From NCBI RefSeq assembly GCF_000590555.1, contig NC_022198.1, positions 1,628,583 to 1,692,582 of the forward strand: a DNA stretch of 64,000 nt. Reading direction: 5' to 3'. The position numbers and the translations under genes were made by a program. The stretch is from Corynebacterium argentoratense DSM 44202. Lineage in GTDB: Bacteria > Actinomycetota > Actinomycetes > Mycobacteriales > Mycobacteriaceae. Below are positions 13,755 to 22,354 of this stretch, one piece after another; within the stretch, counting starts at the first letter, position 1; each line of letters begins with the position of its first letter. The notes under the pieces were generated by a model. The model saw only the letters and a program-made list of their open reading frames with translations. It did no database searches and was not told where the DNA came from.

Positions 13755-14597
13755 TTAGAAGGTGTGTGTGCCGATGCCGTGGAAATCATCGGCGGCTATC
13801 TGCCCACGACGTGGGGCTACGTGAATTCTTGGTTGATCAGCGGGGCAAGCGTCAGGCAGGTGCACGACGTCAATATCCCATCCGTACACCCGGCTCAGTG
13901 TTTCGGAGGTGTACACCTCTTCCACAGTCCCGGACGCTGCGACGGTGCCGTCGGCAAGGCACACGATGTGATCGCAGTATGTTGCCGCAGCGTTGAGATC
14001 ATGTAGGACCACAATGACTGCGGCCCCGCGTGCAGCCATCGCCCGGACCAGCCCCATTGCTTGTTCTTGGTGCCCAATGTCCAACGCGGCTGTTGGTTCG
14101 TCCAACATGACGATGGGTGTTTGCTGGGCGATGACTCGCGCGAAGGCTACGCGTGCGCGTTCGCCTCCAGACAGGGTCATGACGTCGCGGTGCGCCAGGT
14201 GTCCAACTTCGGTAGCGGCCATCGCGGCGTCAATAATCGCGTCGTCATTGTCGGCCGATTCGGTGCGGGACCAGGGGCGGCGGCCCATGCTGACCACGTC
14301 GCGAACCAAGAAGGCGAAGGACACTCCGACGTCCTGGAGCATCACGGATCGAACCTGGGCCATGTCCAGGGCCGTGGCACTGTCGGGCGATAGTCCGCAC
14401 AAGTCGACCTCGCCCGTGTAGGAAAGGTCGCCGCTGAGTGCAGCAAGCAGCGTGGATTTGCCGGCGCCGTTGGGGCCGATGAGCCCAGTGACGGTGCCGG
14501 GCTTTGCCTCCATTGTGACGTCGCGTAGAAGCTCTTTGTCGCCGATGGATACCCCCACGGAACGAGCCTGCACACCGGTGTTAAGGCGAGTTGCCAT
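13755..14597 (-). CDS. hmuV: heme ABC transporter ATP-binding protein
   Basis: A 280-aa ABC ATPase powering heme import through HmuU. Walker A is GPNGAGKST (about 40-48), the signature is LSGGERARVAFARV (about 142-155), Walker B is IVMLDEPTAALD (about 163-174), and the H-loop is VVLHDLNAAATYCDHIV. It belongs to the FecE/BtuD group. It begins 1 nt after the hmuU stop and is followed by htaB. Confidence 0.94.
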   Translation of the reverse strand: MATRLNTGVQARSVGVSIGDKELLRDVTMEAKPGTVTGLIGPNGAGKSTLLAALSGDLSYTGEVDLCGLSPDSATALDMAQVRSVMLQDVGVSFAFLVRDVVSMGRRPWSRTESADNDDAIIDAAMAATEVGHLAHRDVMTLSGGERARVAFARVIAQQTPIVMLDEPTAALDIGHQEQAMGLVRAMAARGAAVIVVLHDLNAAATYCDHIVCLADGTVAASGTVEEVYTSETLSRVYGWDIDVVHLPDACPADQPRIHVAPRRGQIAADDFHGIGTHTF

Positions 14598-14598
14598 G

Positions 14599-15663
14599 TT
14601 AGTGAACCCCCTTAACCATCATGCGTCGTAGCAAGATGAAGAACGTCGGGCCACCGACCAGCGCGGTGAAAATACCGATGGGCAAATCTGCGAAGGGGAT
14701 GATCGTGCGTGCTACCAAGTCGGCGATGCCGATAAGCGCGGCACCTGCCAGAGCACAAGCCGGTAAAAGAACCTTGTTGGATGGGCCCGTGATTCCACGC
14801 AGAAGATGGGGAATGATCAAACCGACAAATCCGATGAGGCCCGCGTAAGCCACCGCACCCGCCGTCAATAGGGTCGATGCACCGATTGCAGCCAACCGCA
14901 ATGCCGGCACATTAATGCCAAGGTGGCGGGCAGCTTTGTCACCTAGCGCGAGGGTATCGAGCTTGCTCCCGAGCGTGAGAGAGAACAATAAACCTGCAGC
15001 CACGATAGGAAGGACAACCCACACATGCTTCCATTGTGATCCGTTGAGGGAACCCATCTGCCAGAAGATGATTTGCTCACGGTTGGTAGTGGGTGCCAGG
15101 TAGAGCATGAAAGAAATGGCCGCGCCGCAGACAGCGTTGATGGCGATACCGGTGAGGATGAGGTTCACCACATGTACCCGCCCCTGGTAGCGAGCCAGCT
15201 GGTATACAACTGTGGTGGTCAGCACTGCGGTGATAAACGCTGCGAAAGCAACAGTGGATGCCCCAAGGAACTTCCACTCGAAGACGATGGCGATGGCGGC
15301 TCCCACACCGGCACCACTATTGACACCGATAACGGAGGGTTCCGCCAGAGGGTTCGCGAAGACTGCCTGCATCAATGCACCGGCGACACCAAGGGCAGCG
15401 CCCACCAACAAACCAAGCACGATGCGGGGCAAGCGGATATTCCACACCACTGATGCGTCAATACCTTGAGCCGAGGGGCCATTGAACAACACCTCGGGGA
15501 CACGCGACATCGGTAGCGAATACTGCCCCATCATGATGGATGCGATGGCGGAAGCGAAAAGTAGCGCTACCAGCACAATGAACAACACAACCCGCCTGCG
15601 CGCACGCCGCGCGAACACATCGGGCGCGTGACTGTGCGCGCCCGCTACTGCCGTGCCGCTCAC
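14599..15663 (-). CDS. hmuU: heme ABC transporter permease
   Basis: A 354-aa FecCD-family permease with about ten membrane helices; PSVIGVNSGAGVGAA and the C-terminal GLIGFVGLIIPHLLRGITGPSN are family signatures, the latter contacting the ATPase. The start is a GTG at 15663 that overlaps the hmuT stop by 4 nt (GTGA), showing translational coupling. Confidence 0.94.
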   Translation of the reverse strand: MSGTAVAGAHSHAPDVFARRARRRVVLFIVLVALLFASAIASIMMGQYSLPMSRVPEVLFNGPSAQGIDASVVWNIRLPRIVLGLLVGAALGVAGALMQAVFANPLAEPSVIGVNSGAGVGAAIAIVFEWKFLGASTVAFAAFITAVLTTTVVYQLARYQGRVHVVNLILTGIAINAVCGAAISFMLYLAPTTNREQIIFWQMGSLNGSQWKHVWVVLPIVAAGLLFSLTLGSKLDTLALGDKAARHLGINVPALRLAAIGASTLLTAGAVAYAGLIGFVGLIIPHLLRGITGPSNKVLLPACALAGAALIGIADLVARTIIPFADLPIGIFTALVGGPTFFILLRRMMVKGVH

Positions 15664-16739
15664 TTGGTGACGTCAGGGTTGTATGCGGCCAATGCGGCAC
15701 GCAGCAGCACCTCACCAGTGTTCGGACCAAATGCCAAGGACTGTCCGTCGGGCAAGGTCACGATGCGCTGCTTCTGGCCTGCTGTGGTCTGCAAAACGCC
15801 CGGGCGTTGGAGCAAGCCTTCGACACCACCAGTGGACTTCAAACCGTCGGTCATCATGATGAACATGTCCGGGTTGATTTTGGCGAGCGCTTCCGCGTTG
15901 GCGGGTGCTGCGTCTTTGAGTCCGTTTTCTGCCGCGACGTCAATACCCCCAATGCCTTCGATCAGGTCCTGCGCACCGGTGCCTTCACCAAGGATGAAGA
16001 AGACGCCGCCGTTGCCACGTGCGTACAAAAATGCCATGCGCATGGGTTCTTCGGGGATGAGGTCTGCGATAGCCTCTCGGTCCTTGACGATGTCGTCCAT
16101 TGAACGCTTGGCGAGCTTCTCGCCAACCTCGGGCACACCAACAACTCCTGCGACGTTTTCGATGTCACGACCGACGCTGTCGATGGTGCGTTCGGGCTCC
16201 ATCACGACCACGGTGACGCCGGCATCACGAATCTGATCGATTGCGTCACGGGGTCCCACAGAGTGATCGACGATCACCAGCGAAGGTTCAAGGCTCAGCA
16301 CAGCTTCGACGTTGAGGTTGTGGCCGCCTTGGGTCACCAGCGGGCGGTCCTTGAGGGACTCTTCCGTCGATGAAACGGTGCGGCCAACGATGTTGTCGCC
16401 CAGGCCAAGACCGATAAGGGTTTTGGTGTAGCTACCGTACAGATCCAGCGCCAGGATGCGGGAAATGTCGGTGACCGTCACCTCGTAGCCGTCAGCATCT
16501 GTGAGCTCGACCGGAAGGGTGGGGCTCGGGTTTCCGGCTACGGGGACGGGCTCGCCGAAGTCCTTGACCTCGTCGACACCTTCGAGGTCACGGGGGTTTG
16601 GCAGCTCGCCCGAGTTGCTGATCTTTTCGCGAAGCTCTTGATCAGTGGTGTTGGTGCTCACCGAATCGGTAGAGCAGCCGACGAGTGCTACGGCTCCGCA
16701 CACTAGTGCTGCGAGTGTGCTTCGGAAAGTTTTCTTCAC
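15660..16739 (-). CDS. hmuT: heme-binding lipoprotein of the HmuTUV transporter
   Basis: A 359-aa substrate-binding protein with a lipoprotein signal (LVGC lipobox), in the BtuF/FhuD cluster A-II fold, which hands heme to HmuUV. The frame also has an ATG at 16751 (MTLVV...), but the only Shine-Dalgarno (AAGGA) abuts that ATG, so I favour the GTG at 16739 (MKKTFRST). RPLVTQGGHNLNVEAVLSLEPSLVI is typical of the family. The His and Tyr heme ligands known from C. diphtheriae HmuT would be His in QGGHN and Tyr in the C-terminal half. It follows htaA by a few tens of bases. Confidence 0.92.
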   Translation of the reverse strand: MKKTFRSTLAALVCGAVALVGCSTDSVSTNTTDQELREKISNSGELPNPRDLEGVDEVKDFGEPVPVAGNPSPTLPVELTDADGYEVTVTDISRILALDLYGSYTKTLIGLGLGDNIVGRTVSSTEESLKDRPLVTQGGHNLNVEAVLSLEPSLVIVDHSVGPRDAIDQIRDAGVTVVVMEPERTIDSVGRDIENVAGVVGVPEVGEKLAKRSMDDIVKDREAIADLIPEEPMRMAFLYARGNGGVFFILGEGTGAQDLIEGIGGIDVAAENGLKDAAPANAEALAKINPDMFIMMTDGLKSTGGVEGLLQRPGVLQTTAGQKQRIVTLPDGQSLAFGPNTGEVLLRAALAAYNPDVTK

Positions 16740-16771
16740 GACGAGGGTCATCCTTATGTAGAAACGTGGTT

Positions 16772-18694
16772 TTAGCGGCCAGCCGGGTTACGGAACACGA
16801 AGGATCCGAGCGCACCGCCCGCAACAACAAAGGCTGCGATCATCAGCAGGAGGGTTTCGGTGAAGCCCAGGGGTTGCTTGCTGCCTTCTTCAGAGGTGGA
16901 CTTGATCTTGAAGTTGCCACCGCCGTTGTTGCTGAACTCACTGCCTCCTTCGTTCGAGGATGCGCCGTCTTTACCCATCTTGGCTGCGGCATTTTTAGCA
17001 GAGGATGCTGCCGCGCCGGACTTGGCGCCGCTGCCGCCGCCTGCACCGGAACCGCCTTGGCCGGTGGCACAGTCGGCACTACCGCCGAGGGTTGCGTTAA
17101 AGCTCAACGGGTCAAGCTCGATACCGGGTTCGTAGAAGTCTGCGAATGCAGACGCACCGGCTGCGCTCAAAGCCACAGAACTAGTGCTGCCACTGACGCT
17201 AGTGTTGCCCACGGTCAGGTTGCTGAACTGCAGGTTGGCTAGGGTGACGCGACCGTAATCGGTGTTGTTCCCCTCCATATCGTTGGAGTTAACGTCAGCG
17301 ATCAGGCTGCCGGAGTTGCCCTCGAACTGAATCTCGAGGTTCGCGATAGTCATGTCGAGGATGCCGTGGTGACCGGTGAAGTGGATGGATCCCGGGAAGT
17401 AGACGGTACCGGACTTGGCATCGGTATCGACTGCGCCTTGGCTCCCACTCCATTGGAAGGCACCGTCGCCGAAGCCCACGCTGTCCAGGTCCCACTTTCC
17501 CTTAGCAATAGAGCCCGAAATGTAGGTTTGGAAGGACTTTTTCACACCCCACGCCGCAGTAGCTTGCTCAACACCCTTGGAGCCTTCGGCATCACAGGTT
17601 GCAGCTTGGCCGGCCTGGGCTGCACCTGCGGAGCGCGACGTACCCGCTGCTCCCCGACCGCTGGCGGCACCTGCTGCTGCACCTGAACCGCCGCCAGCAG
17701 CACCGCTAGCGCCGCCGTTTGCGTCGCCACTCGCACCATTACCAGATGCACCTGATGCACCACGGCCGGAGGCACCGGATGTTGTTCCACCGCTGTTACC
17801 ACCGTTGGAGTTACCGGATCCACCGTTAGAATTGCCGCCACTGTTGGGGAAAGCCTTCGAAGCAAACTTCTCGGAGTTGTCGATCAGAGCGCCGCCGGTC
17901 AGCATGGTCTGGTTAGTGGCAAACATAGAGTTGTTCATCTCTTTGATGCTCTTGATCAACGGGTGGTCGTTGTCGTTGATCTTCATCTCTTTGGCATCGT
18001 TGTTGCTTCCACCACCGGAGCCGGATCCCGAGCCGCCCCCGGAGCTGGAGCCGGTGCACTGGCCCTTAGCGTTGACTTTTCCGCTAGCCGGGTCCATCTG
18101 TCCGCCGGAGCCGTACTGGCCGAGGAAGAGGTCGTTGCCTTCAGAAGTCAGCGTGACGTTTCCGGAAAGGTCGATCTCGCCATCAAAGTTGGGGGTGTTG
18201 TTCAGAGCGATGTTTGCGATGGTGACATCATCACCGCTGATCGGGGTACCTTTGACGAGGTTCGAAAAGTCCATGTCAGAGGTGTAAGACTTGTAATCCA
18301 GTTGGATCTTGGCGGTGTTACCGTCGACCTTGATCTTGAAGTCGCTCATGTCCATGTCCAACAACCACTCACCGTGCTTGTGGCCAAGGAAGTGGACGCT
18401 GCCGCCGAGGTTGATGGTGCCGGAGGTGGCGCTGTCTTTTTCGATGGAGCTTGGCTCGAAAATGAATGCGCCGTCGGCACCCTTTTCGCTACCTTTAAAC
18501 CCGACGCCGTCGAGTTCCCATTTGCCGTTGGCGATGGGCCCGCGGAGGTAGTTTCGGAAGCTCTGTCGGAAGCCCCAGTCGAATTCACCGCATCCAGCGG
18601 CGTGGGCAGTTCCTGTGCCGACGACCGGAACCATAACGACGCATGCTGCGGATGCGATAAAGGCGCCCAGTCGGCGCGCGGTCAGCTTGTTCAA
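16772..18694 (-). CDS. htaA: heme receptor HtaA with two CR domains
   Basis: A 640-aa surface protein that binds heme/hemoglobin. The start is set at a TTG (18694) giving LNKLTARRLGAFIASAAC, with AGGAG 6 nt upstream; an open frame to 18769 has no ribosome site. A signal peptide (about 1-32) is followed by CR domain 1 (about 34-215: FDWGFRQSFRNYLRG, HFLGHKHGEWLLDM), a long Gly/Ser/Ala/Asn-rich linker (about 215-365), CR domain 2 (about 370-545: AWGVKKSFQTYISG, HFTGHHGILDM) and a C-terminal transmembrane helix. Both domains keep the conserved Tyr and His positions. It is the first gene of the heme operon. Confidence 0.95.
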   Translation of the reverse strand: MNKLTARRLGAFIASAACVVMVPVVGTGTAHAAGCGEFDWGFRQSFRNYLRGPIANGKWELDGVGFKGSEKGADGAFIFEPSSIEKDSATSGTINLGGSVHFLGHKHGEWLLDMDMSDFKIKVDGNTAKIQLDYKSYTSDMDFSNLVKGTPISGDDVTIANIALNNTPNFDGEIDLSGNVTLTSEGNDLFLGQYGSGGQMDPASGKVNAKGQCTGSSSGGGSGSGSGGGSNNDAKEMKINDNDHPLIKSIKEMNNSMFATNQTMLTGGALIDNSEKFASKAFPNSGGNSNGGSGNSNGGNSGGTTSGASGRGASGASGNGASGDANGGASGAAGGGSGAAAGAASGRGAAGTSRSAGAAQAGQAATCDAEGSKGVEQATAAWGVKKSFQTYISGSIAKGKWDLDSVGFGDGAFQWSGSQGAVDTDAKSGTVYFPGSIHFTGHHGILDMTIANLEIQFEGNSGSLIADVNSNDMEGNNTDYGRVTLANLQFSNLTVGNTSVSGSTSSVALSAAGASAFADFYEPGIELDPLSFNATLGGSADCATGQGGSGAGGGSGAKSGAAASSAKNAAAKMGKDGASSNEGGSEFSNNGGGNFKIKSTSEEGSKQPLGFTETLLLMIAAFVVAGGALGSFVFRNPAGR

Positions 18695-18728
18695 TTCATG
18701 CTCCTGCACGAGGATAGGGGGTGTTGCT

Positions 18729-18747
18729 TTAGGCTTTCCTATTAGGA
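18729..18747. promoter_or_regulatory. weak candidate DtxR box before htaA
   Basis: TTAGGCTTTCCTATTAGGA matches the 19-bp DtxR consensus at 11 positions (TTAGG and the central CCTA). The operon is known to be iron-regulated in C. diphtheriae; this match alone is weak. Confidence 0.25.
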
Positions 18748-18870
18748 CTGATTTAGAATAACCGAACACAGCACCGTGAGCTAGTCGATAGCAACTAGAT
18801 AACTATCCTCAGCTCCACAGTTAATTTGATCCAGACCTGCGACACTTTAACGAAAAGATGCCTTATCACC

Positions 18871-19461
18871 ATGCGATCTGAAGAATTCACCCGGCTGTAC
18901 CCCGACATTGACCCCACCACTCTTCCCCCTGCGCGGTGGGGCGAGGCTGTTTCTTTAGCCATGGCAGCAGCGGTCGTAACTTATGGATTCGCAGCAGGTC
19001 AGCTGTATGTTTGCCTGATCGGAGCGGGCTTAATGATTCTCGCGGTTATCGGCTTGTCGGCCAATGGCTTGCGTCGTATCCGAAATGAGGCTCGGGCCCG
19101 CTTCCCCCGTGAGGATTGGGCTGAATATTCGGCCACCCGCAACCTGAAAGTTCAGTGGATCCTGCCTTTGGGTTGGCTGACCGTCATGGCGATTAGCGCG
19201 GCGTGCCTGTGGTACGTACCTGCGGACTATTCCACTATTTCCGCAGCTATTTGCGGCGTTTTAGCTTTCTTAGTCATCCTGATCCTGCCTGGCGTCTCCC
19301 CCATGTGGGCGACCACATCCGGCGATGAAGGCCTTGATGAATACTCTGAGCCCCATACGCCGACCACTCTATCTGCTACAGCCGGGGCACGCGCCAGCAA
19401 AAGCACCATTAATGACGTCGCGGACACGACCGTTTTCGAAGCATGGGGCGAAGGCAAATAG
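18871..19461 (+). CDS. membrane protein of unknown function
   Basis: A 196-aa protein that I do not recognise. The start at 18871 (MRSEEFTRLYPDIDPTTLPP) is preferred to an upstream in-frame start at 18826. It has four likely membrane helices in two pairs (about 31-50 and 54-74; about 108-128 and 132-152), a short basic loop (RIRNEARARFPREDW) and a charged C-terminal tail ending EAWGEGK. It lies between htaA and metX and has its own terminator, so it is monocistronic. Confidence 0.8.
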   Translation: MRSEEFTRLYPDIDPTTLPPARWGEAVSLAMAAAVVTYGFAAGQLYVCLIGAGLMILAVIGLSANGLRRIRNEARARFPREDWAEYSATRNLKVQWILPLGWLTVMAISAACLWYVPADYSTISAAICGVLAFLVILILPGVSPMWATTSGDEGLDEYSEPHTPTTLSATAGARASKSTINDVADTTVFEAWGEGK

Positions 19462-19477
19462 TTAAAGCAGCAGTATA

Positions 19478-19504
19478 GGGGCGCATTACGCGCCCCTTTT
19501 TTTG
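19478..19504 (+). terminator. Rho-independent terminator
   Basis: GGGGCGC-ATTAC-GCGCCCC (7-bp stem, 5-nt loop) followed by eight T residues. Confidence 0.93.
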
Positions 19505-19528
19505 TTGCGCGCCTGGCAATCTTTGCAA

Positions 19529-19544
19529 TAGACCAAGCTGTCCA
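19529..19544 (+). promoter_or_regulatory. McbR-like operator of metX
   Basis: TAGACCAAGCTGTCCA matches TAGAC-N6-GTCTA at 9 of 10 fixed positions. It lies just upstream of a -10-like TAAGCT (19547-19552) and 15 nt before the metX ATG, so a bound repressor would block RNA polymerase. Confidence 0.65.
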
Positions 19545-19558
19545 TTTAAGCTGTGTGC

Positions 19559-20617
19559 ATGACCCTACGCATCCAATCTATTGGAGATTTCACCACCGAA
19601 GCGGGCGCCACCATCCGCGATGCCTCCATTGCTTGGCAGATGTGGGGAGACCCCCATCCGGGGGCGAAATACCTACTCGTGGAGCACGCCCTCACTGGGG
19701 ATAGCGACGTATCAGATTGGTGGTCAGAGCTTCTCGGGCCGAACAAGGCTCTGGACCCCGAGCACTACTGCATCATTTCCACCAACGTTCTTGGAGGCTG
19801 TAGCGGCTCAACCGGCCCCAGCTCTCCCCACCCAGATGGGGGTGTGTGGGGCAGCCGCTTCCCCGCCCTGTCCATTCGAGACATGGTCCGTGCGGAGTCC
19901 GCAGCCTTGGAGCAGATCGGCATCGATCACCTCCACGGCGTCATTGGTGGGTCGATGGGCGGTGCACGCGCGCTTGAGTGGGCGGCGCTCTACCCGGATC
20001 GTGTAGGCGCAGCCATGGTCATCGCAGTCTCAGCTCGGGCTAGCGCTTGGCAAATCGGCATCCAGAGCACGCAGATCTTAGCAATCGTCAACGATCCGTA
20101 TTGGCAAGGCGGGGACTATTACGAAAGCGGAGTCCGCCCAGATCAAGGCCTCGCATCAGCACGCAGGCTCGCACACCTGACCTACAGGGGCGAATTGGAG
20201 ATTGATGAGCGTTTCGGGGCTGATGCGCAACGGGGCGAAAATCCCATGGGGCCTTTTTGGGACCAGCATCAGCGCTTCGCGGTGGATAGCTACCTGGACT
20301 ACCAGGCCGAAAAGCTTGTTGAGCGCTTCGACCCTGGGTCTTATGTGATCCTCACTGACGCGCTCAACCGACACAATATTGGCCGCGACCGAGGTGGTCT
20401 TAACAAGGCTCTAGCCTCCATCACAGTGCCCACCATGATCGTCGGGGTCGACACCGACATCCTCTACCCCTACCACCAGCAGGAACACCTGTCCCGCAAT
20501 CTAGGCAACCTGCTGGGGATGGCAAAGATTTCCTCCCCCTGCGGCCACGACGCGTTCCTCACCGAAACCCGCCAGATGGACAATATCGTGCGGCGTTTCC
20601 TCGGTAGCCTCGACTAA
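19559..20617 (+). CDS. metX: homoserine O-acetyltransferase
   Basis: A 352-aa alpha/beta-hydrolase-fold enzyme that acetylates homoserine, giving the substrate of MetY. The nucleophile Ser is in GGSMGGARALEWA, oxyanion and substrate residues in EHALTGDSDVSDWW, and the Asp-His pair in VDTDILYPYHQQEHLS and CGHDAFLTE. The sequence closely follows C. glutamicum MetX. The start is the ATG at 19559; a GTG two codons earlier is possible. The mRNA may be leaderless (-10 TAAGCT six nt upstream). Confidence 0.96.
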   Translation: MTLRIQSIGDFTTEAGATIRDASIAWQMWGDPHPGAKYLLVEHALTGDSDVSDWWSELLGPNKALDPEHYCIISTNVLGGCSGSTGPSSPHPDGGVWGSRFPALSIRDMVRAESAALEQIGIDHLHGVIGGSMGGARALEWAALYPDRVGAAMVIAVSARASAWQIGIQSTQILAIVNDPYWQGGDYYESGVRPDQGLASARRLAHLTYRGELEIDERFGADAQRGENPMGPFWDQHQRFAVDSYLDYQAEKLVERFDPGSYVILTDALNRHNIGRDRGGLNKALASITVPTMIVGVDTDILYPYHQQEHLSRNLGNLLGMAKISSPCGHDAFLTETRQMDNIVRRFLGSLD

Positions 20618-20635
20618 CCGCCGCCTAGTGGAGGC

Positions 20636-20983
20636 CTAGCTTCCTAGTGCATCGACGGAGGCTGCGAGGAACATCATCACGGCGCCCAGCCCCGAGCAGA
20701 ACAGCACATCAAATTTCCTACTTCGCACCGACAGCACCCCGAGTATGCGCGAGTCGCATCGCGCGCGCACGACTGCTAGCCACGCGAGCGATAGTCCAAG
20801 CATGAAGGTGGCTCGGCGCCAGTGCTCCGTCAGCGAAAATACTCCGGAAAGCACAAAACCGATCACGAACAGGACGAGTGCCAACCGTTGCTGTAAAGGG
20901 GTTAGTGTTGACGGCGGCAAGGCACGGTCGTGGGGGTTGTCCTCCAGGTTAACCGTGCTGTCCCTGTCGCTGACTTGAGTCAT
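20636..20983 (-). CDS. DUF3017 family membrane protein
   Basis: A 115-aa protein with a hydrophilic N-terminus (about 1-28), then three membrane helices and the family segment EHWRRATFMLGLSLAWLAVVRA. DUF3017 proteins lie next to folD in many actinobacteria, as here (30 nt downstream on the same strand). No function is known. Confidence 0.8.
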   Translation of the reverse strand: MTQVSDRDSTVNLEDNPHDRALPPSTLTPLQQRLALVLFVIGFVLSGVFSLTEHWRRATFMLGLSLAWLAVVRARCDSRILGVLSVRSRKFDVLFCSGLGAVMMFLAASVDALGS

Positions 20984-21013
20984 GTGTGCGGGTAGTGACC
21001 GTAGCGGTTTGGT

Positions 21014-21868
21014 TTAGGATTCGAGTGCTTTGAGTGCACTTTTGACGACGTTGCGAACCAAGAAGGCGCGCGTGAGGGGCCCAACGCCGCCGGGGTTGGG
21101 GGAAACGAAACCTGCGGTGTCCCACACCTCTGGTGCGACGTCGCCCAACAGTTTGCCGTCTTTGCGCGACACCCCAACGTCGAGTATGGCGGCACCGGGT
21201 TTGACCATGTCAGCAGTGAGCATGTGCGGCACCCCTGCGGCCGCGATGATGATGTCCGCTTCGCGCGTGTGCTTTGCTAGGTCGACGGTGCCGGTGTGGC
21301 ACAGGGTGACGGTGGCGTTTTCGCTGCGCCGGGTGAGCATCAGCCCGATAGGTCGACCTACGGTGACGCCGCGTCCGATGACGACTACTTCTTTACCCGC
21401 GATCTCTACGCCGAAACGACGAAGCAAGTGGATGGCACCGTTGGGGGTGCACGGCAGCGGGGCAGGCTCTCCCAGGACGAGTTTCCCTAGGTTGACGGGG
21501 TGTAGCCCGTCGGCGTCTTTGGCTGGATCGATGTGTTCGAGGACTGCATTTTCGTCGAGGTGCTTAGGTAGGGGGAGCTGCACGATGTAGCCGGTGCATT
21601 CCGGGTCTGCGTTGAGCTCGTCGATGACAGCGAGTAGTTGCTCTTGGGTGACGTCCGCGGGGAGGTCTTTGCGAATGGATCGCACTCCGATGGATTCGCA
21701 GTCGCGGTGCTTCATGTTGACGTAGGCGTGGCTTGCGGGGTCGTCGCCTACAAGCACGGTGGCTAGGCCCGGCACGATGCCGTGTTCTTTGAGCGTGGCT
21801 ACATCACGTTGTAGCTCTTCAAAGATTTCGTTGCGGTAGAGGGTTCCATCTAGCTTCACTGCAGTCAC
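21014..21868 (-). CDS. folD: methylenetetrahydrofolate dehydrogenase / cyclohydrolase
   Basis: A 284-aa bifunctional enzyme interconverting 5,10-methylene-, methenyl- and 10-formyl-THF. It has the catalytic Tyr-Lys region ([15 protein letters not shown], with Lys in VNMK), the family signature [14 protein letters not shown] and the NADP-binding [16 protein letters not shown], with the C-terminal [14 protein letters not shown] also a signature. The start is a GTG at 21868, exactly 7 nt from a TAGACT -10 box, indicating a leaderless mRNA. Confidence 0.96.
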   Translation of the reverse strand: MTAVKLDGTLYRNEIFEELQRDVATLKEHGIVPGLATVLVGDDPASHAYVNMKHRDCESIGVRSIRKDLPADVTQEQLLAVIDELNADPECTGYIVQLPLPKHLDENAVLEHIDPAKDADGLHPVNLGKLVLGEPAPLPCTPNGAIHLLRRFGVEIAGKEVVVIGRGVTVGRPIGLMLTRRSENATVTLCHTGTVDLAKHTREADIIIAAAGVPHMLTADMVKPGAAILDVGVSRKDGKLLGDVAPEVWDTAGFVSPNPGGVGPLTRAFLVRNVVKSALKALES

Positions 21869-21875
21869 GCCCCCT

Positions 21876-21885
21876 AGTCTAGACT
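21876..21885. promoter_or_regulatory. symmetric divergent leaderless promoter (folD / trmL)
   Basis: AGTCTAGACT is a perfect palindrome that carries TAGACT on both strands (minus 21881-21876, plus 21880-21885). Each -10 box lies exactly 7 nt before a GTG start (folD 21868, trmL 21893). Confidence 0.55.
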
Positions 21886-21892
21886 GTTGCAG

Positions 21893-22354
21893 GTGCTCAA
21901 CGTGATTTTTGATCAGCCTGTCATCCCTCCGAATACGGGTAATGCGATTCGTTTATGTGCGTGTACTGGGGCGCGGTTGCATCTCGCTGGCCCGTTGGGG
22001 TTCAACTTTGAGGATAAGAATCTCAAGCGGGCGGGTTTGGATTATCACGATTTGGCGGATGTTAGTGTTCATGATGATCTTGACGCCGCGTTGGATGCGC
22101 TGCCGGGTGCGCGCGTGTTTGCGTTCACTGCGCATGCTTCGACGCGTTATACCGATATCGAGTTTGTCCCTGGTGACGTGTTGTTGTTTGGGACGGAGCC
22201 CACGGGTTTGTCTAAGCAGGCGCTGGCGCATCCTCGTGTGACCGAGCAGTTGAAGATTCCGATGTTGGAGGGGCGCCGGAGTCTAAATTTGGCTAATTGT
22301 GCGGCTATTGCTGTGTACGAGGCGTGGCGGCAGCTTGGTTTTTCTGGGAGCTGA
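21893..22354 (+). CDS. trmL: tRNA (cytidine/uridine-34 2'-O)-methyltransferase
   Basis: A 153-aa SPOUT methyltransferase modifying the wobble base of certain tRNA-Leu. It opens with [20 protein letters not shown], the TrmL signature; the knot forms from [11 protein letters not shown] and the SAM-binding [26 protein letters not shown]. The start is taken as the GTG at 21893 because of the promoter spacing; a TTG two codons upstream (21887) is possible. Its 3' end overlaps the mntR 3' end by 50 bp (convergent). Confidence 0.92.
   Translation: MLNVIFDQPVIPPNTGNAIRLCACTGARLHLAGPLGFNFEDKNLKRAGLDYHDLADVSVHDDLDAALDALPGARVFAFTAHASTRYTDIEFVPGDVLLFGTEPTGLSKQALAHPRVTEQLKIPMLEGRRSLNLANCAAIAVYEAWRQLGFSGS

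Noticed and set aside
17600..18050. Repetitive Gly/Ala/Ser-coding DNA in htaA that looks like short tandem repeats or a CRISPR
   Set aside because: Irregular low-complexity linker codons, no constant repeat-spacer pattern.
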